Under the pieces are notes generated by a model. The model ran no database searches and had not been told where the DNA came from. It saw nothing but the letters and a program-made list of their open reading frames with translations. Below are positions 49,401-62,800 of a DNA stretch of 64,000 nucleotides, in pieces (the stretch's first letter is position 1; every line of letters begins with the position of its first letter). Source of the stretch: Rhabditoides inermis (Eukaryota; Nematoda; Chromadorea; Rhabditida; Rhabditidae); NCBI GenBank assembly GCA_963966185.1, contig CAWZYM010000123.1, positions 310,001 through 374,000 of the forward strand, given 5' to 3'. The position numbers and the translations under genes are program-made.

Positions 49401-52400
49401 ATCAATAAGTCCAGAAACGCTATTTCCCGACTATACAACAAGTGCATACGACACGCCACACGCCACAAGGACTGAGAGCTGGGAGACACACAGAATTAGG
49501 GGCGGCGCGCAGCGGCGCCCGTTTGTTTTGAGCTGTGACGCGCGCAACACGCCACTCCCAAGGCACACACGATTTCTCTATTCTAATACAATATACTTAA
49601 TTAGTGTGCGTTATTTGTTAGAATATCACTTTGTAAGACCTATGAGTATGATTCGTGAAACCAATATCGGTTGCGGCATCCAAAAACCGCCCTCTCTTGC
49701 TCTCTCCCGCTTTGCCACTAAACGTGTTTACGACGGCGGCGGCGACGACGGTGTGCATCACGTAAGCTCCGCCCACTGCACTTTGCGCTCATTGGTCGCT
49801 CGGCTCTCTTGCGTGCGCACTCTGATTGGCTGAGCGCATGCCCCGCCCTTCGTTCACCCACTCTCGTGTCGGCTCGCCGTCCAGGCCACCGCCCCAGTTT
49901 TGGCGCGAAAACTGTGGGGGGAGGGGAGTGTGCGGAGCGGAGTGAGTGGGTAAGAGAGAGAGACGCGAAATAGCGCGTGTCAATGAGAGACTGGCATTGG
50001 CAGGCGCACGAGCGATTCGACAAAGCAGTGCGTTTCCATATTCAGGATACGTTTTCTAAAGTTTCGAATATGTATACATAACATGTTCGGCACATCAACC
50101 TGAAAAACAATTTCTTCGAAATTTGAGAAAAGGACATCCATTCTCTTTCGAAAAGTACACGAGTAAAGAGGAGTGGTTTGTTTTGATCTAATTCAACAAA
50201 AGCACATGCATAAAATCTCTTCGCAGCTGACTAAAATTTCAAAACAAACCTGCTCTTTCTGATCGATGAAAAATATAGTATGCACTATAATCGTGTCATA
50301 CATTTTGTTGCAAGTTACTTGTTGGGATTAACAGTATCCTGAATACCTGAACTCAACATGCTAACAAGAAAACAATTAGAGTTTTAAAACATCGTTCGAA
50401 AGAGCAGGTTTGTTTTGAAATTTTAGTCAGCTGCGAAGAGATTTTATGCATGTGCTTTTGTTGAATTAGATCAAAACAAACCACTCCTCTTTACTCGTGT
50501 ACTTTTCGAAAGAGAATCATACCGTGTATTCGAATATGATTGGTTGTAGCTGCGCGCGCCGCCGTTCACGAAGGTGTCGTTCCTGTCGCTGTCGGGCTTC
50601 CAGGTGCTGGCGGCGCAGCTGTCCCTCCACGGGGCCACCCAGTCCATAGCCGACAGCCTCTTCTCCATCATGCTCGGAGAGACGGTGCGGCTGGCGGATG
50701 GGTGAGTTGTGACAATGAATCAAACATTTCGAATTGCAATACAGGGGATAGAGATTAGAGATACGCGTTTTCGTGAAAAAATCTTTTTCCTGCGAAAAAG
50801 GGGATAAACGCGCTATAGAAAGTAAGAAAAACTGTGTATTCATTGCATTGGATATGTCACGTGGTCGATTTGGAATGCGAGGGACGGTCATGCATTATAT
50901 CATTAGGTAGCGCGTCGTTCTAGTTACCAGAACCGAAAGTGGCAGTGACAGAAGAGCAGTATACTAATGGCAGTCTGGACGACTCTCACCTCTCCTCCCT
51001 CTCCGTCGACCGCGTCTCGTGCGATGCGATGCACGCGGTGCTGGTGTGCTGGCGGGAGAGCGCCGGCCAGGTCGCCCTCTTCTGGAACGTCACCAACGCA
51101 CTCGTCAAGGTGTGTGTGTGTGTGTGTTCATTTTTATTGTAGCATGTTAGCTTACATGCACTCGTCAACGTGCGCGTGTGTGCTAGTATACTGTATTTCA
51201 GTTGTGAAATATTTGAGATGTTTTGTGTTAATGTGTTTAGATGAACTTTGGTTCATCTTGCATTCAAAGTATCGATTTGTCACTTGTGGTTACAATACAT
51301 CAGTAATAGGCCACCAGGTTTTTAATCATTATGGATTTGTTTTATTAAATGTGGTTTCAGATCTTCGACTCGTGCTCGCAGCTGCAGCAGGCGATGGTGG
51401 CGGCCAAGCTGGCCGATGCGATGGTCGGCACGCTGAGGAGGGTGGCCGAGATCGAACCGGAGAGGTGGGGAGAAAGGGAGCAGGGAGAGAGAGGGAGGGG
51501 AGAGAGTGTGTTGTATTCCAGCGACTCTGACATCTACTCGACCACCACTCCCATCTCTCCACAGATGGAGTGCTGGGCGCGCTTTGCACAGCGAGTCGTC
51601 ATCGCCACCGTCCCGTTCAGGTGGGCGGGGCGAAAGGGGGCGGAGACATATGAATGGACTGAAGATATTGACTCTATACATGATGAGGAATTGAGTCATA
51701 ATGTGGCATACACAGGTGTTTTTTGACGCTATCCATTGAATGCTACAATGACTTCTTTCAGCGACCCGTCTCTGATGGCGTGCTGTGAGCGTGTGGTGTG
51801 GCTGCTGCAGATGGCAGACTGCGATGCGAGTCGCGCGGCGGCCAGGCAGGGAGCAGACGGCAAGGCGAGAGACAGACACGCCAGGATACGGGGACAACTG
51901 TGCCTGGTGGGTGGACATTATTGCTATGAACATTGTGCTGGCTGTCCTATAGCCCCTGGACAGGACGAAAGGGGCGGAGATTGATGGTGATTTGTTGAGC
52001 TGCTGCACTGCTGGCTGGAGTCTATCCGCACGTGTCTGTCGGACGAGGGCCGGAGTGCGTCGGCCGCCGCCTCCATCGACTCGCTGTATTTCGAGAAGGA
52101 CAGGGGCAGCGGCAGTACGAGTCCCAGTAGCGCGAGGTGAGGGGAGGGGAGGGATAGAGAGGGAGGAGAGGAAGATCAAAGATACTGACCGCATTTGTAT
52201 GAGGTGTGGTATTGTAGTGAGGTATTGGTTACAGTTCGATCGACTTTTGTGATGAGATCAGCGCCGAGCGGGCGGGTCTTCTAGAGGGCACGAGTCCCGT
52301 CGCTGCGTTCATCGCTGGCTCGTTTGCCAATCTCAGAGAGAAGATCAGCCATCTGGCGCCTAGTAAGTTTTCGTTTCATTATATGTTTCAGTTTTTTCTA

Positions 52401-55400
52401 CATTACGCAGGTGTGAGAATTTATCTACAATGTTTGGTGCTTCTTACGTCTCAACTTCAGTCTCTCGCCGCAGTCTTCGCGCTCCGTTCTCGCGTCGCCG
52501 CGGCCCCGCCCCTCTCGCCCCGCCCACAGTGCTGACGGAGCGGATTGGAATGGCTCTGGATGCAGCAGCCACCGTGTTCAGCGTGTTCGATACTGTGTGG
52601 TGAGTGGTTCTAGTTCATTAATTTGTGTGTTGAATTAGTATTCGTGATTGTTTTTGTCACGTGTTGTCGACTTTTGTGTTAGCGTTGAAACATATAGTTT
52701 GCAAATATGAAAATTGAAGTTGTTGTTGTTTAGGTGTGAGGAAGAGGAGATGTTGTTCCACTTCCAGCTCTATTTCATGCTATCCGCGTGGAAGAGACAC
52801 GAACAGCAGGTGGGTGGGGTGGCAAATCTATTGATTAATTTATCAGTTTAACTCAAGACAACTAGGTAAAAATCAAAAGAACTGTGTAACATGTCTGAAA
52901 CATGTCTCGTATGATTTGTTAGGAACTCCAAGTCTAGAATGAATGCTGCGTTACCCTTACTTCGGAAATTCAATTTTAGCTGGTTATGAAACGTATATGA
53001 ATATCGTTTCAGTCGTCCCGCTCGGCCCCCTCTGCCTGGCAGCGCCTCGTCGCGTCGAGCAGGGACAAGGCCCGCGTGCTACTCGCACAGATGGTGGGTT
53101 ACTGTACTTGTACTGGAGTACTGTAGTATGTAATTGTTTTGCGGAACTAGTGTGAAGAAGCCGTAGACATGAGTGTGCTATTTGTTTCCAGGTGGCTTTT
53201 GTCCTGTTCCCGGCTCAGGAGAAGATGCGCGAGAATCGGGGAGGAGCAACTGAAATGGTGGGTTGGAATAGAGTTGAGAATTGCAGCTGACTTGCGATCA
53301 GTAATGGTATTCTTATGATTATGACACTGAACTGTTGTTGTTAGTCTTGTCATCTTCAGTTACTAGCTTCCCGTGGGCGTACCCCCTACCATCTCCTCTG
53401 TTTGCAGTCCCGCCGCCCGTGTGACGTCTCTTGGTCGCAGCGCCGCCGCCGCGTCCTTCTTCGCGCGCTCGCCCACGAGTGCGGCACCCGACAACAGCTG
53501 GCACAACTACTCAGCGTCAACCTGGTGCGTGAAAGCATAGACTGACCGCCACTTCAACAGTAGGGGTCTAAAGTTCTCCCAAATTGGAATACAGTTTTGT
53601 GCACAAGCACTTTGCATAGGGTGTCGCACATATTCTATGAGATGTGCATGATATCTAGGCTAGACTATCGATCAGATCAGTGATAGCTCCCGTACATTCT
53701 AACTGGGCATAGTTTCATAGACAGCCGTATTGATCTGCATATTGATTGGTACATTCTCGCTATTTTATAATGTAGTAATGAAGCGTATTTCACATACATG
53801 ATTTTATTCGTTTAGGACTACGAATATGCACTGTCACTGGGAGTGTACGAGCTGTGTTTGCTGGGAGACGGTGAAGAGGGAGGTGAGTGGGGAGAGAGGG
53901 AGGGAGAGAGAGGGGGTGGGAGAGAAGAGGAAAGACAGAGATAGAGAGAAAGGATGAGGGTGTAGGTTATAGATGGCAGGACCAGATGGCGAGAAAATGT
54001 GTAGTATTATCCATCCCTTTGCAGATGAGTCTGATCGCAGTCAGTTGGAGGAGGACGCGTCGCGGGTCGTCCGCTGTCTCGCCTCCCACTCGGTCATCGA
54101 CACCCTCACACCCGGTGAGTACACCGGCTGGGTGGGCACATTCAAATTCAAGTATATGTGCATTCTCTTTCGAAAAGTACAGGAGTAAAAAGGAGTGGTT
54201 TGTTTTGATCTAATTCAACAAAAGCACATGCATATTTTTTTCTTCGCAGCTGACTAAAATTTCAAAACAAACCTGCTCTTTCAAACGATGTACTATGAAA
54301 TGTTTCATAACTATGAAATGTGTGATTTTTGATCAGATATACGCATGCAAATGCATAAAAATTTAACAACAAAAAGGTCTTTCATTTTAAATTATTATAG
54401 TACATATTACAATTACATATGTTCGCTTTTTTCATCGATTAGAAAGAGCAGGTTTGTTTTGAAATTTTAGTCAGCTGCGAAGAAAAAAATATGCATGTGC
54501 TTTTGTTGAATTAGATCAAAACAAACCACTCCTTTTTACTCCTGTACTTTTCGAAAGAGAATGGATGTCCTTTTCTCAAATTTCGAAGAAATTTTGTACA
54601 TTAGATAACGAAAATACATATTACAAACTCACTAGTCAGAATATCATGCTATAAAGATACAAATAACTTACAATTTACAATACTCACAATTAACAATTCA
54701 CAAATACACAGACATAGTAACAGTCACTGATAACAGTCACGTCAGGAACTTGAAAATCTTCGAAAACTAGTACACTGACGTATCCAAACTAGAGAGTCTT
54801 CGAAAACGTAGTCAGAATCAGGAAACGAACAGCCTGGTCGGATCGCTCATTGACGATTGATGCGCTCTATTTCGCATATCTAATAGCCCTCTCTCTCACT
54901 CTTTCCCCCCTCTCTCTCTTTCTCTCTCTTTCTCTATCACTCGCCCTTCTCTTTTTCTTTCCTCTCTCTATCACTCCCTAACTCTCATTATCTCTCCTTC
55001 TCCTTCTCTTTCTCTCTCTCTCTCTCTCTCCCTTTTCTATCTCTCTCTTTCTCAATCTCTTTCTCTCTCCTCTTTATCTCCCCTCTCTATCACTTTTTCT
55101 TTCTCTCTCTCGTTCTCTCTCTCAGAGCATATTGTGTTTTATTCTCCGCTTGAACACTCTCTTTTTCTACCCTCACTGTTCTCTCTAGACACAGAAAGAC
55201 AATCTTCAGATTTTGAGCTAATGAACCTTCGGTCATGAATAGCCGGACTGGGTGCGTTGAACTGAACTCAGCTAGCTTTCTTATACGGTTATTTTCCTGT
55301 GTTTCTGGTATTACTGTTCGAACTGAGGAGTTGCACAGAGAACAAAACAGCGTCATCCGGCCTGCTTTCTGCAATTCGCACGTTTTCTAACCGGCAAGTC

Positions 55401-56173
55401 GGTAAGAGAACATGCGCTCTCTCACTCTCACACTCTCTCTCGCCGAGATCGTTCGATACAGATAACAGGCCGGCTGCCCAGTCACTCGCCAGTGGACATG
55501 AGAGAGTGCGCAGAGAGTGTGCGCTCGCAAGAGACGCCAGAGACGGCGCGCGATCGATCCGACACGAGAGTGGGTGAGCGAAGGGCGGGGCATGCGCTCG
55601 GCCAATCAGTTTTCACCGGCAAGAGGCCGAGAGACCAATAAGCGCAGAGTGCAGTGGGCGGAGCTTACGTGATGCACACCGTCGTCGCCGCCGCCGCCGC
55701 CGCCGTCGTAAACACGTTTAGTGGCAAAGCGGGAGAGAGCGAGAGAGAGGCTGTTCTGGGCGCCGCAACCGATATTTATTCAACAAATCATACTCATAGG
55801 TCTTACAAAATGATACCCTAACACATAACACACTCTAATGAAGTATATTGTATTATGATAGCCAAATAGCGTGTGGATTGGGAGTGGCGCGCTGCGCGCG
55901 CCACAGATCATAACAAACGGGCGGCGCTGGCGCGCCGCCCCTAATTTCAATCAATTCAACTGGCTGAACTGATTCAAGTTCAAATTCAAATTCAAATTCA
56001 AGTAAATGCATGAAGGTTGAGTGATTGGGATGGTGCCGTTCCCAGTAATGTAGTATCGCCCTGTTGTTACTGTCTCATGCAGACTCGCTCAACAACCTCA
56101 CCACCGACGAGATGCTGTCGATGCACGCGTATTCACAGCATAGGAAGGTGGGAGAGGGAGGGAGGGAGGGAGG

Positions 56174-56215
<42 letters not shown>

Positions 56216-56594
56216 GCAGTCGATTCTCTCGCAACTGCGCGGCAAGTTGGAGGCTATCCGGGAAGGCGAGGCGACTGCTAATGCACAAGTGGCTGAGGTG
56301 AGAATCGATTCAGAAAGATCATAGATTTATCCGTCACCGGTATACCTGAATATTACAACACAATCATGATAGTACAGATAGAGATTATACAGTTGTATGT
56401 TGATGTAATCTGGTAAGGTCGATGTAGTCAACAATCTTGTCGCTTGCAGATGGCGATGTCTGTGACGTGCGAGGTGGTGGAGCAGCAGGGCACGCCCCGG
56501 AAGACGCACATGAAGAGGGTGAAGGAGCTGATCGGAGAGGGAGTCAGAGTGGAGAGGGCATGGCAGGCCATGGTGGTGGGTGGAGACGGGAAGC

Positions 56595-56625
<31 letters not shown>

Positions 56626-56808
56626 CATGATGAAATGGATGAAGTGATACTGTTCAGACGCAGCTGTGTCACCCGTTGGGCGCGTGCTACGAGCCACGTC
56701 ACTATCCGATCGGGCGCGCGCTCGATTCGGCCGAGGGACCGGCGAGAGAGAGACGGCGGATGCGGGTGTACGAGTACCCGTTCGAGAGGAGGTTCTTCCG
56801 GTGAGTGG

Positions 56809-56842
<34 letters not shown>

Positions 56843-59800
56843 ATGGAGATGACTGTCCTCTTCCAGTGAGCCGCGTCGCAGCCAGATTGAGCAGTCCAGC
56901 TACGAACATCCTCTTGCTAATCTATTGGTGAGATTGTTTATCGATGATGTTAAATGGTTAGATTCTAATTTGAGTGTCCCCCAAAATACAACATGAAATT
57001 GATTTTCGACGTATGAATGTTTCGATGCAGGCGGGCTCGGCAGCGCGGGTGGGCGGGGAACAACTGGCGGTCGACGGGCTCGTGGTGTGCTATCTGGAGG
57101 TGAGAGAGGGAGGGAGAGATGGAGAGAGAGATGGAGAGAGAAAGAGAGAAGGAGGAAGAAAGAGGGAGGGATAATATGGGCATCCCGTCGTAGGCGATTC
57201 TGGTGTCGACTGCGACCGAGTGCGCGGGCGAGTTGCTGATCGGCGAGAAGGCCATACACTTTGTTGGACACTCGGCCAAGAGCACGCAGGTGAGTGAGAG
57301 GAGAGTGGAGAGAGAAAAGAGGAGAGAGGAGAGAGAAGTGTGCATCGGGTTTCCATTTCACCCAAAGTTTCATCATTTGCCACGTTTTCCAGAAGGGTGT
57401 TGTGTCGTCGGAAGTCGTGTCGGCGAGCTGGAGGTTCAGTCAGGTAGGAGAGAGGGGGGAGGGGGAGAGAAAGAGAAGAGAGAGAGAGAGAGAGAAAGAG
57501 GGAGAAAGAGGGAGGGGAGAGGGAGTCGGAGAGACAGACAGACAGAGACGTTCTCCGTTGCAGTTGTCTGAGATGACGGAGCGCAACCACCTCCTGCAAG
57601 ACGTGGCAGTGGAGTGGTTCACCACCGAGGGCAGCAGCCATCTCGTCGTATTCCAGAGCACTGAGGTGGGAGGGGAAAGGGAAAGCATTATGGGTATTTG
57701 TAGTGTTGTTTCATCCACCCTGCGATCCGTTCATTTGTTGTAGTCAGAATATGAGCGCGCTTGCGCCTCAACGTGCGGCTTTTGAGCACGCGACACAATC
57801 TGCGCTCTCTCTTTTCTGGCACTCTCTCTGCAATCGCGAGAAGAGAGAAGATTGATTGAGCAGAGCAAAGTATATCGAATGTATCTATGTTTTCCTAATC
57901 AGATTCCCGCCTATGCATGTGTTTCCAGAAGCGTGCGCTGTTCAAGTCGCAGCTGTGTGCTCTCGGTCTGGATCGTCTCTTCCTCTCCACTGACCAGCAG
58001 CTCGCTGCCGCCACCGCTGCCTGGAGACAGGGAGACACCACCAATTTCCAGTGCGTACTTTTTAAAACGATGTTTGAGTTCGTTTTTAGGAAATCGTTTG
58101 ATAATTTTCCATATCAATTGAAGGAGTATTGTGTCATGTTGAGGTACCTGATGTGTGTGAACAAGCTGGCTGGCCGCTCATTCAACGACCTCATGCAGTA
58201 CCCGGTCTTCCCATTCGTCCTGGCTGACTATTCCAGTCCGCAGCTCGATCTGACTGATGCCAGGAGCTATAGGTGAGTAATGTTGAGGAAGATTGATTGA
58301 TTGATTGATTGATTGAGAGAAGAAAAGTTGTTTGCTAAAATTATCGTGGCAGTCAGCTATAGTATCACACCGTCTCTGTAAGAATCGGACACTTTTTGGG
58401 CATGTGGTTACTAGGAGCTATGCCGGCGCATACAAAGATTATCGAAGGTCCTCTACAAGATGTATAGGGTCGTTTTTGTCAAATATGCATATTTGGCCCA
58501 TTAAGGGACCACTACCTCAAATCGGTCAATTTTTGCCAAAACACTTTAAATAAGAGCTCGTTCGATTCCTTATCAGATTCTAAGAACTTTTTCATATAAA
58601 ATGTTTTTCGAAAAAAATAAGTTCAAAAAAGTTATGATCAAAAAAATGAAAAATTTGCATATTTTCGATTTTTTTGAAAATGTTGCTGACCTGAGAAGCA
58701 AGAATAATCAGCACCATTTGAAAGAGCGTGTTTTGTTTGGTCTACATGATTTTTATGAAGAAAATCAATCCTGACATCATCTGCCATCCAGACGGTTGAA
58801 AGTGGTCCGGAAAGCGATTATTCTGCGTTTTTCGATTTCTCGCCCTGTGTCACTGCGAAGAAGCAAAAAGCAAACACACCATGATAATTTACGCACTTTG
58901 TTTAGTATGTGGACGTGTTTTCATGAAAATCTATCATGACGTCATCTGCCATCCAGACGGTTGCAAGTGGTCCAAACATCGATTATTCGGCGTTTTTCGA
59001 TTTTTCGCCCTATGTCACTGCGAAGAAGCAAAAAGCAAACACACCATGATAATCCACGCACTTTGTTTAGTATGTGGACGTGTTTTCATGAAAATCTATC
59101 ATGACGTCATCTTCCATCAGACGGTTGAAAGTGGTCCGGACAAGTTTGCAGGCATGGCAGATGACAGATGACGTCATGATAGATTTTCATGAAAACATGT
59201 CCATATACTAAACAAAGTGCGTAGATTATCATGGTGTATTTGCTTTTTGCTTCTTCGCAGTGACACAGGGCGAAAAATCGAAAAATGCCGAATAATCGCT
59301 TTCCGGACCACTTTCAACCGTCTGGATGGCAGATGATGTCAGGATTGATTTTCTTCATAAAAATCATGTAGACCAAACAAAACACGCTCTTTCAAATGGT
59401 GCTAATTATTCTTGCTTCTCAGGTCAGCAACATTTTCAAAAAAATCGAAAATATGCAAATTTTTCATTTTTTTGATCATAACTTTTTTGAACTTATTTTT
59501 TTCGAAAAACATTTTATATGAAAAAGTTCTTAGAATCTGATAAGGAATCGAACGAGCTCCTATTTAAAGTGTTTTGGCAAAAATTGACCGATTTGAGGTA
59601 GTGGTCCCTTAATGGGCCAAATTTGCATATTTGACAAAAACGACCCTATACATCTTGTAGAGGACCTTTGATAATTCTTGTATGCGCCGACATGGCTCCT
59701 AGTAACCACCTCGTCCGATTCTTACAGAGACGGTGTGGTATAAGGGTTGCGGTTGAAGCGTATGCTGGCTGAATTTTGGATTTATACGATGACGATGACT

Positions 59801-62800
59801 TGTGATTGAGGAACCTGTGGCGTCCGATGGCGGTGCAGGATCGGAAGATGGAGGCGCACTACCAGAGTACGTACGACTGCCTCGCAGCAGAGACAGCCAG
59901 ACAGGACAGGTGGGCAAGGTTGACAAGGCGAGGGAGAGGAGAAAGGACGGGACACCATGGGTTGTTCATCAATTTCATTATTGTATATGCGTGTGAAATT
60001 TTCTCGAACAATTAGAGAGGGCGCGCAGCGCCCTCTCTCTTGGGTTAAAATAAGGCTCGCGCCAGAATTTTCAAGTAGCGATATCCAAAGGACATGTTAG
60101 CAACAATGTGAAGTCTTCCAATTTATGTTAGTTAGATTCGCACGGTTCCATAGGGCAGATCACTAATTGACGGCATCTTTGTATCTTTTCTCCGAAAGAA
60201 GTTATGAGCAATCTCGCACTCGCACTAGGCGAAAGGCCAGCGTGTGGGTGGGTGGGTGGGTGGGTGTCGTTTCCAGTCACGCTAGCTGATAGCTAGCCCT
60301 CTGCTGGCGGGCGAGCGCGAGAGCACGCGAGAGAGCACGCTGTTTGGAGAGAGACAGATGTACTTTGGTGGCTGCGATCAGTAGGAATTTAGTAAGGGGA
60401 GAGAGAAAGAGAGAACGAGAGAACGAGAGAACGAGAGAACGAGAGAACGAGAGAACGAGAGAACGATATAACGAGAGAAAAGGAGAAAAAGAGAGGAGGG
60501 AAGGAGGGAAGGAGAGACGGAGAGAACGAGAGAACGAGAGAACGAGAGAAGGATAGAAAGAGAGAACGAGAGAACGAGAGAACCAGAGAAAGAGAGAAAG
60601 ATATAAAAAGAGAACGAGAGAGCTAGAGAACGAGAGAAAGAGAGAAAGGGAGAAGGAGGGAAGGAGGGATGGAGAGAAGAAGAGAAGGATAGAAAGAGAG
60701 AACGAGAGAACTAGAGAACGAAAGAAAGAGAGAAAGAGAGAAAGAGATAAAGAGAGAACGAGAGAAAGCGAGAACGATATAACGAGAGAATTAGAGAACG
60801 AGAGAAAGAGAGAATGGGAGGAGGAGGGAAGGAGGGAAGAAGAGAAAGAGAGAAAGAGAGAACGAGAAAACGAGAAAACGAGAGAAAGAGAAAACGAGAG
60901 AAAGAGAGAACGATATAACGAGAGAGCTAGAGAACGAGAGAAAGAGAGAAAGGGAGAAGGAGGGAAGGAGGGATGGAGAGAAGAAGAGAAGGAGAGAAGG
61001 AGAGAACTAGAGAAAAAAGAGAAAGAGAGAAAGAGAGAAAGAGAGAAAGAGAGAAAGAGAGAAAGAGAGAAAGAGAGAAAGAGAGAAAGAGAGAAAGAGA
61101 GAAAGAGATAATGAGAGAACGAGAGAAAGAGAAACCGATAGAAAGAGAAAACGAGTGAAAGAGAGAACGATATAACGAGAGAACTAGAGAACGAGAGAAA
61201 GAGAGAAAGTGAGAAGGCGGGAAGGAGGGAAGGAAAGAAGGAGAGAACGAGACAACGAGAGAACGAGACAACGAGACAACGAGACAACGAGAGAACGAGA
61301 GAACGAGAAAACGAGAGCACGAGAGAACGAGAGAAAGAGAGAACGATATAACGATATAACGAGAGAAATAGAGAACGAGAGAAAGAGAGAAAGATATAAA
61401 AAGAGAACGAGAGAGCTAGAGAACGAGAGAAAGAGAGAAAGGGAGAAGGAGGGAAGGAGGGATGGAGAGAAGAAGAGAAGGATAGAAAGAGAGAACGAGA
61501 GAACTAGAGAACGAAAGAAAGAGAGAAAGAGAGAAAGAGATAAAGAGAGAACGAGAGAAAGCGAGAACGATATAACGAGAGAATTAGAGAACGAGAGAAA
61601 GAGAGAATGGGAGGAGGAGGGAAGGAGGGAAGAAGAGAAAGAGAGAAAGAGAGAACGAGAAAACGAGAAAACGAGAGAAAGAGAAAACGAGAGAAAGAGA
61701 GAACGATATAACGAGAGAGCTAGAGAACGAGAGAAAGAGAGAAAGGGAGAAGGAGGGAAGGAGGGATGGAGAGAAGAAGAGAAGGAGAGAAGGAGAGAAC
61801 TAGAGAAAAAAGAGAAAGAGAGAAAGAGAGAAAGAGAGAAAGAGAGAAAGAGAGAAAGAGAGAGAGAGAAGAGAGAAAGAGAGAAAGAGAGAAAGAGATA
61901 ATGAGAGAACGAGAGAAAGAGAAACCGATAGAAAGAGAAAACGAGTGAAAGAGAGAACGATATAACGAGAGAACTAGAGAACGAGAGAAAGAGAGAAAGT
62001 GAGAAGGCGGGAAGGAGGGAAGGAAAGAAGGAGAGAACGAGACAACGAGAGAACGAGACAACGAGACAACGAGACAACGAGAGAACGAGAGAACGAGAAA
62101 ACGAGAGCACGAGAGAACGAGAGAAAGAGAGAACGATATAACGATATAACGAGAGAAATAGAGAACGAGAGAAAGAGAGAAAGAGAGAAGGAGAGAAGGA
62201 GGGAAGAAGAGAAGGAGAGACGGAGAGAACGAGAGAACGAGAGAACGAGAGACCGAGAGAAGGATAGAAAGAGAGAACGAGATAAAGAGAGAACGAGAGA
62301 ACGAGAGAACGAGAGAACGAGAAAACGAGAGAAAGAGAGAACAAGAGAAAGAGAGAACGAAAGAAAGAGAGAACGATATAACTAGAGAACGAGAGAACGA
62401 GAGAAAGAGAGAAGGAGGGTGGTAGGAGGGAAGGAGGGAAGAAGAGAAGGAGAGACGGAGAGACGGAGAAAACGAGAGAACGAGAGAACGAGAAACGAGA
62501 GAACGAGAGAACGAGAGAACGAGAGAACGAGAGAAAGAGAGAAAGAGAGAAAGAGAGAACGAGAGAAAGAGAGAACTGGAAAACTAGAGAAAAAGAGAAA
62601 GGGAGAAGGAGGGAAGGAGGGAAGGAGAGAAGAAGAGAAGGAGACACGCGAGAACGAGAGAACGAGAGAACGAGAGAACGAGAGAACGAGAGAACGAGAG
62701 AACGAGAGAACGAGAGAACGAGAAAACGAAATAACGAGAGAACTAGATAACGAGAGAACGAGAGAACGAGAGAAAGAGAGAAAGGGAGAAGGGGGGAAGG

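Larger units (their letters stand above)
30132..54114 (+). other. BEACH gene exons 36-64 (middle helical region)
   Basis: Exons as read: 30132-30208, 30255-30377, 30462-30571, 30664-30757, 30820-30905, 31061-31131, 31300-31396, 31691-31815, then after the satellite 47106-47220, 47375-47481, 48051-48143, 48352-48500, 48696-48846, 49073-49159, 49288-49365, 50549-50700, 50930-51109, 51361-51466, 51520-51619, 51762-51906, 51999-52136, 52234-52361, 52530-52600, 52733-52810, 53013-53093, 53192-53257, 53408-53523, 53816-53880, 54025-54114. Includes [20 protein letters not shown], a feature of large BEACH proteins, and Gly/Glu-rich low-complexity linkers in the exons at 48352 and 48696. Several boundaries are approximate. 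Confidence 0.65.
54115..56081 (+). other. 2-kb BEACH intron with foldback and Helitron-like copy
   Basis: Holds FB3, a CT-rich stretch (about 54888-55140), the Helitron-like copy B and a short (CAAATT)n tract at 55980-56000. The stretch 54600-54890 has no recognised feature. Confidence 0.6.
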
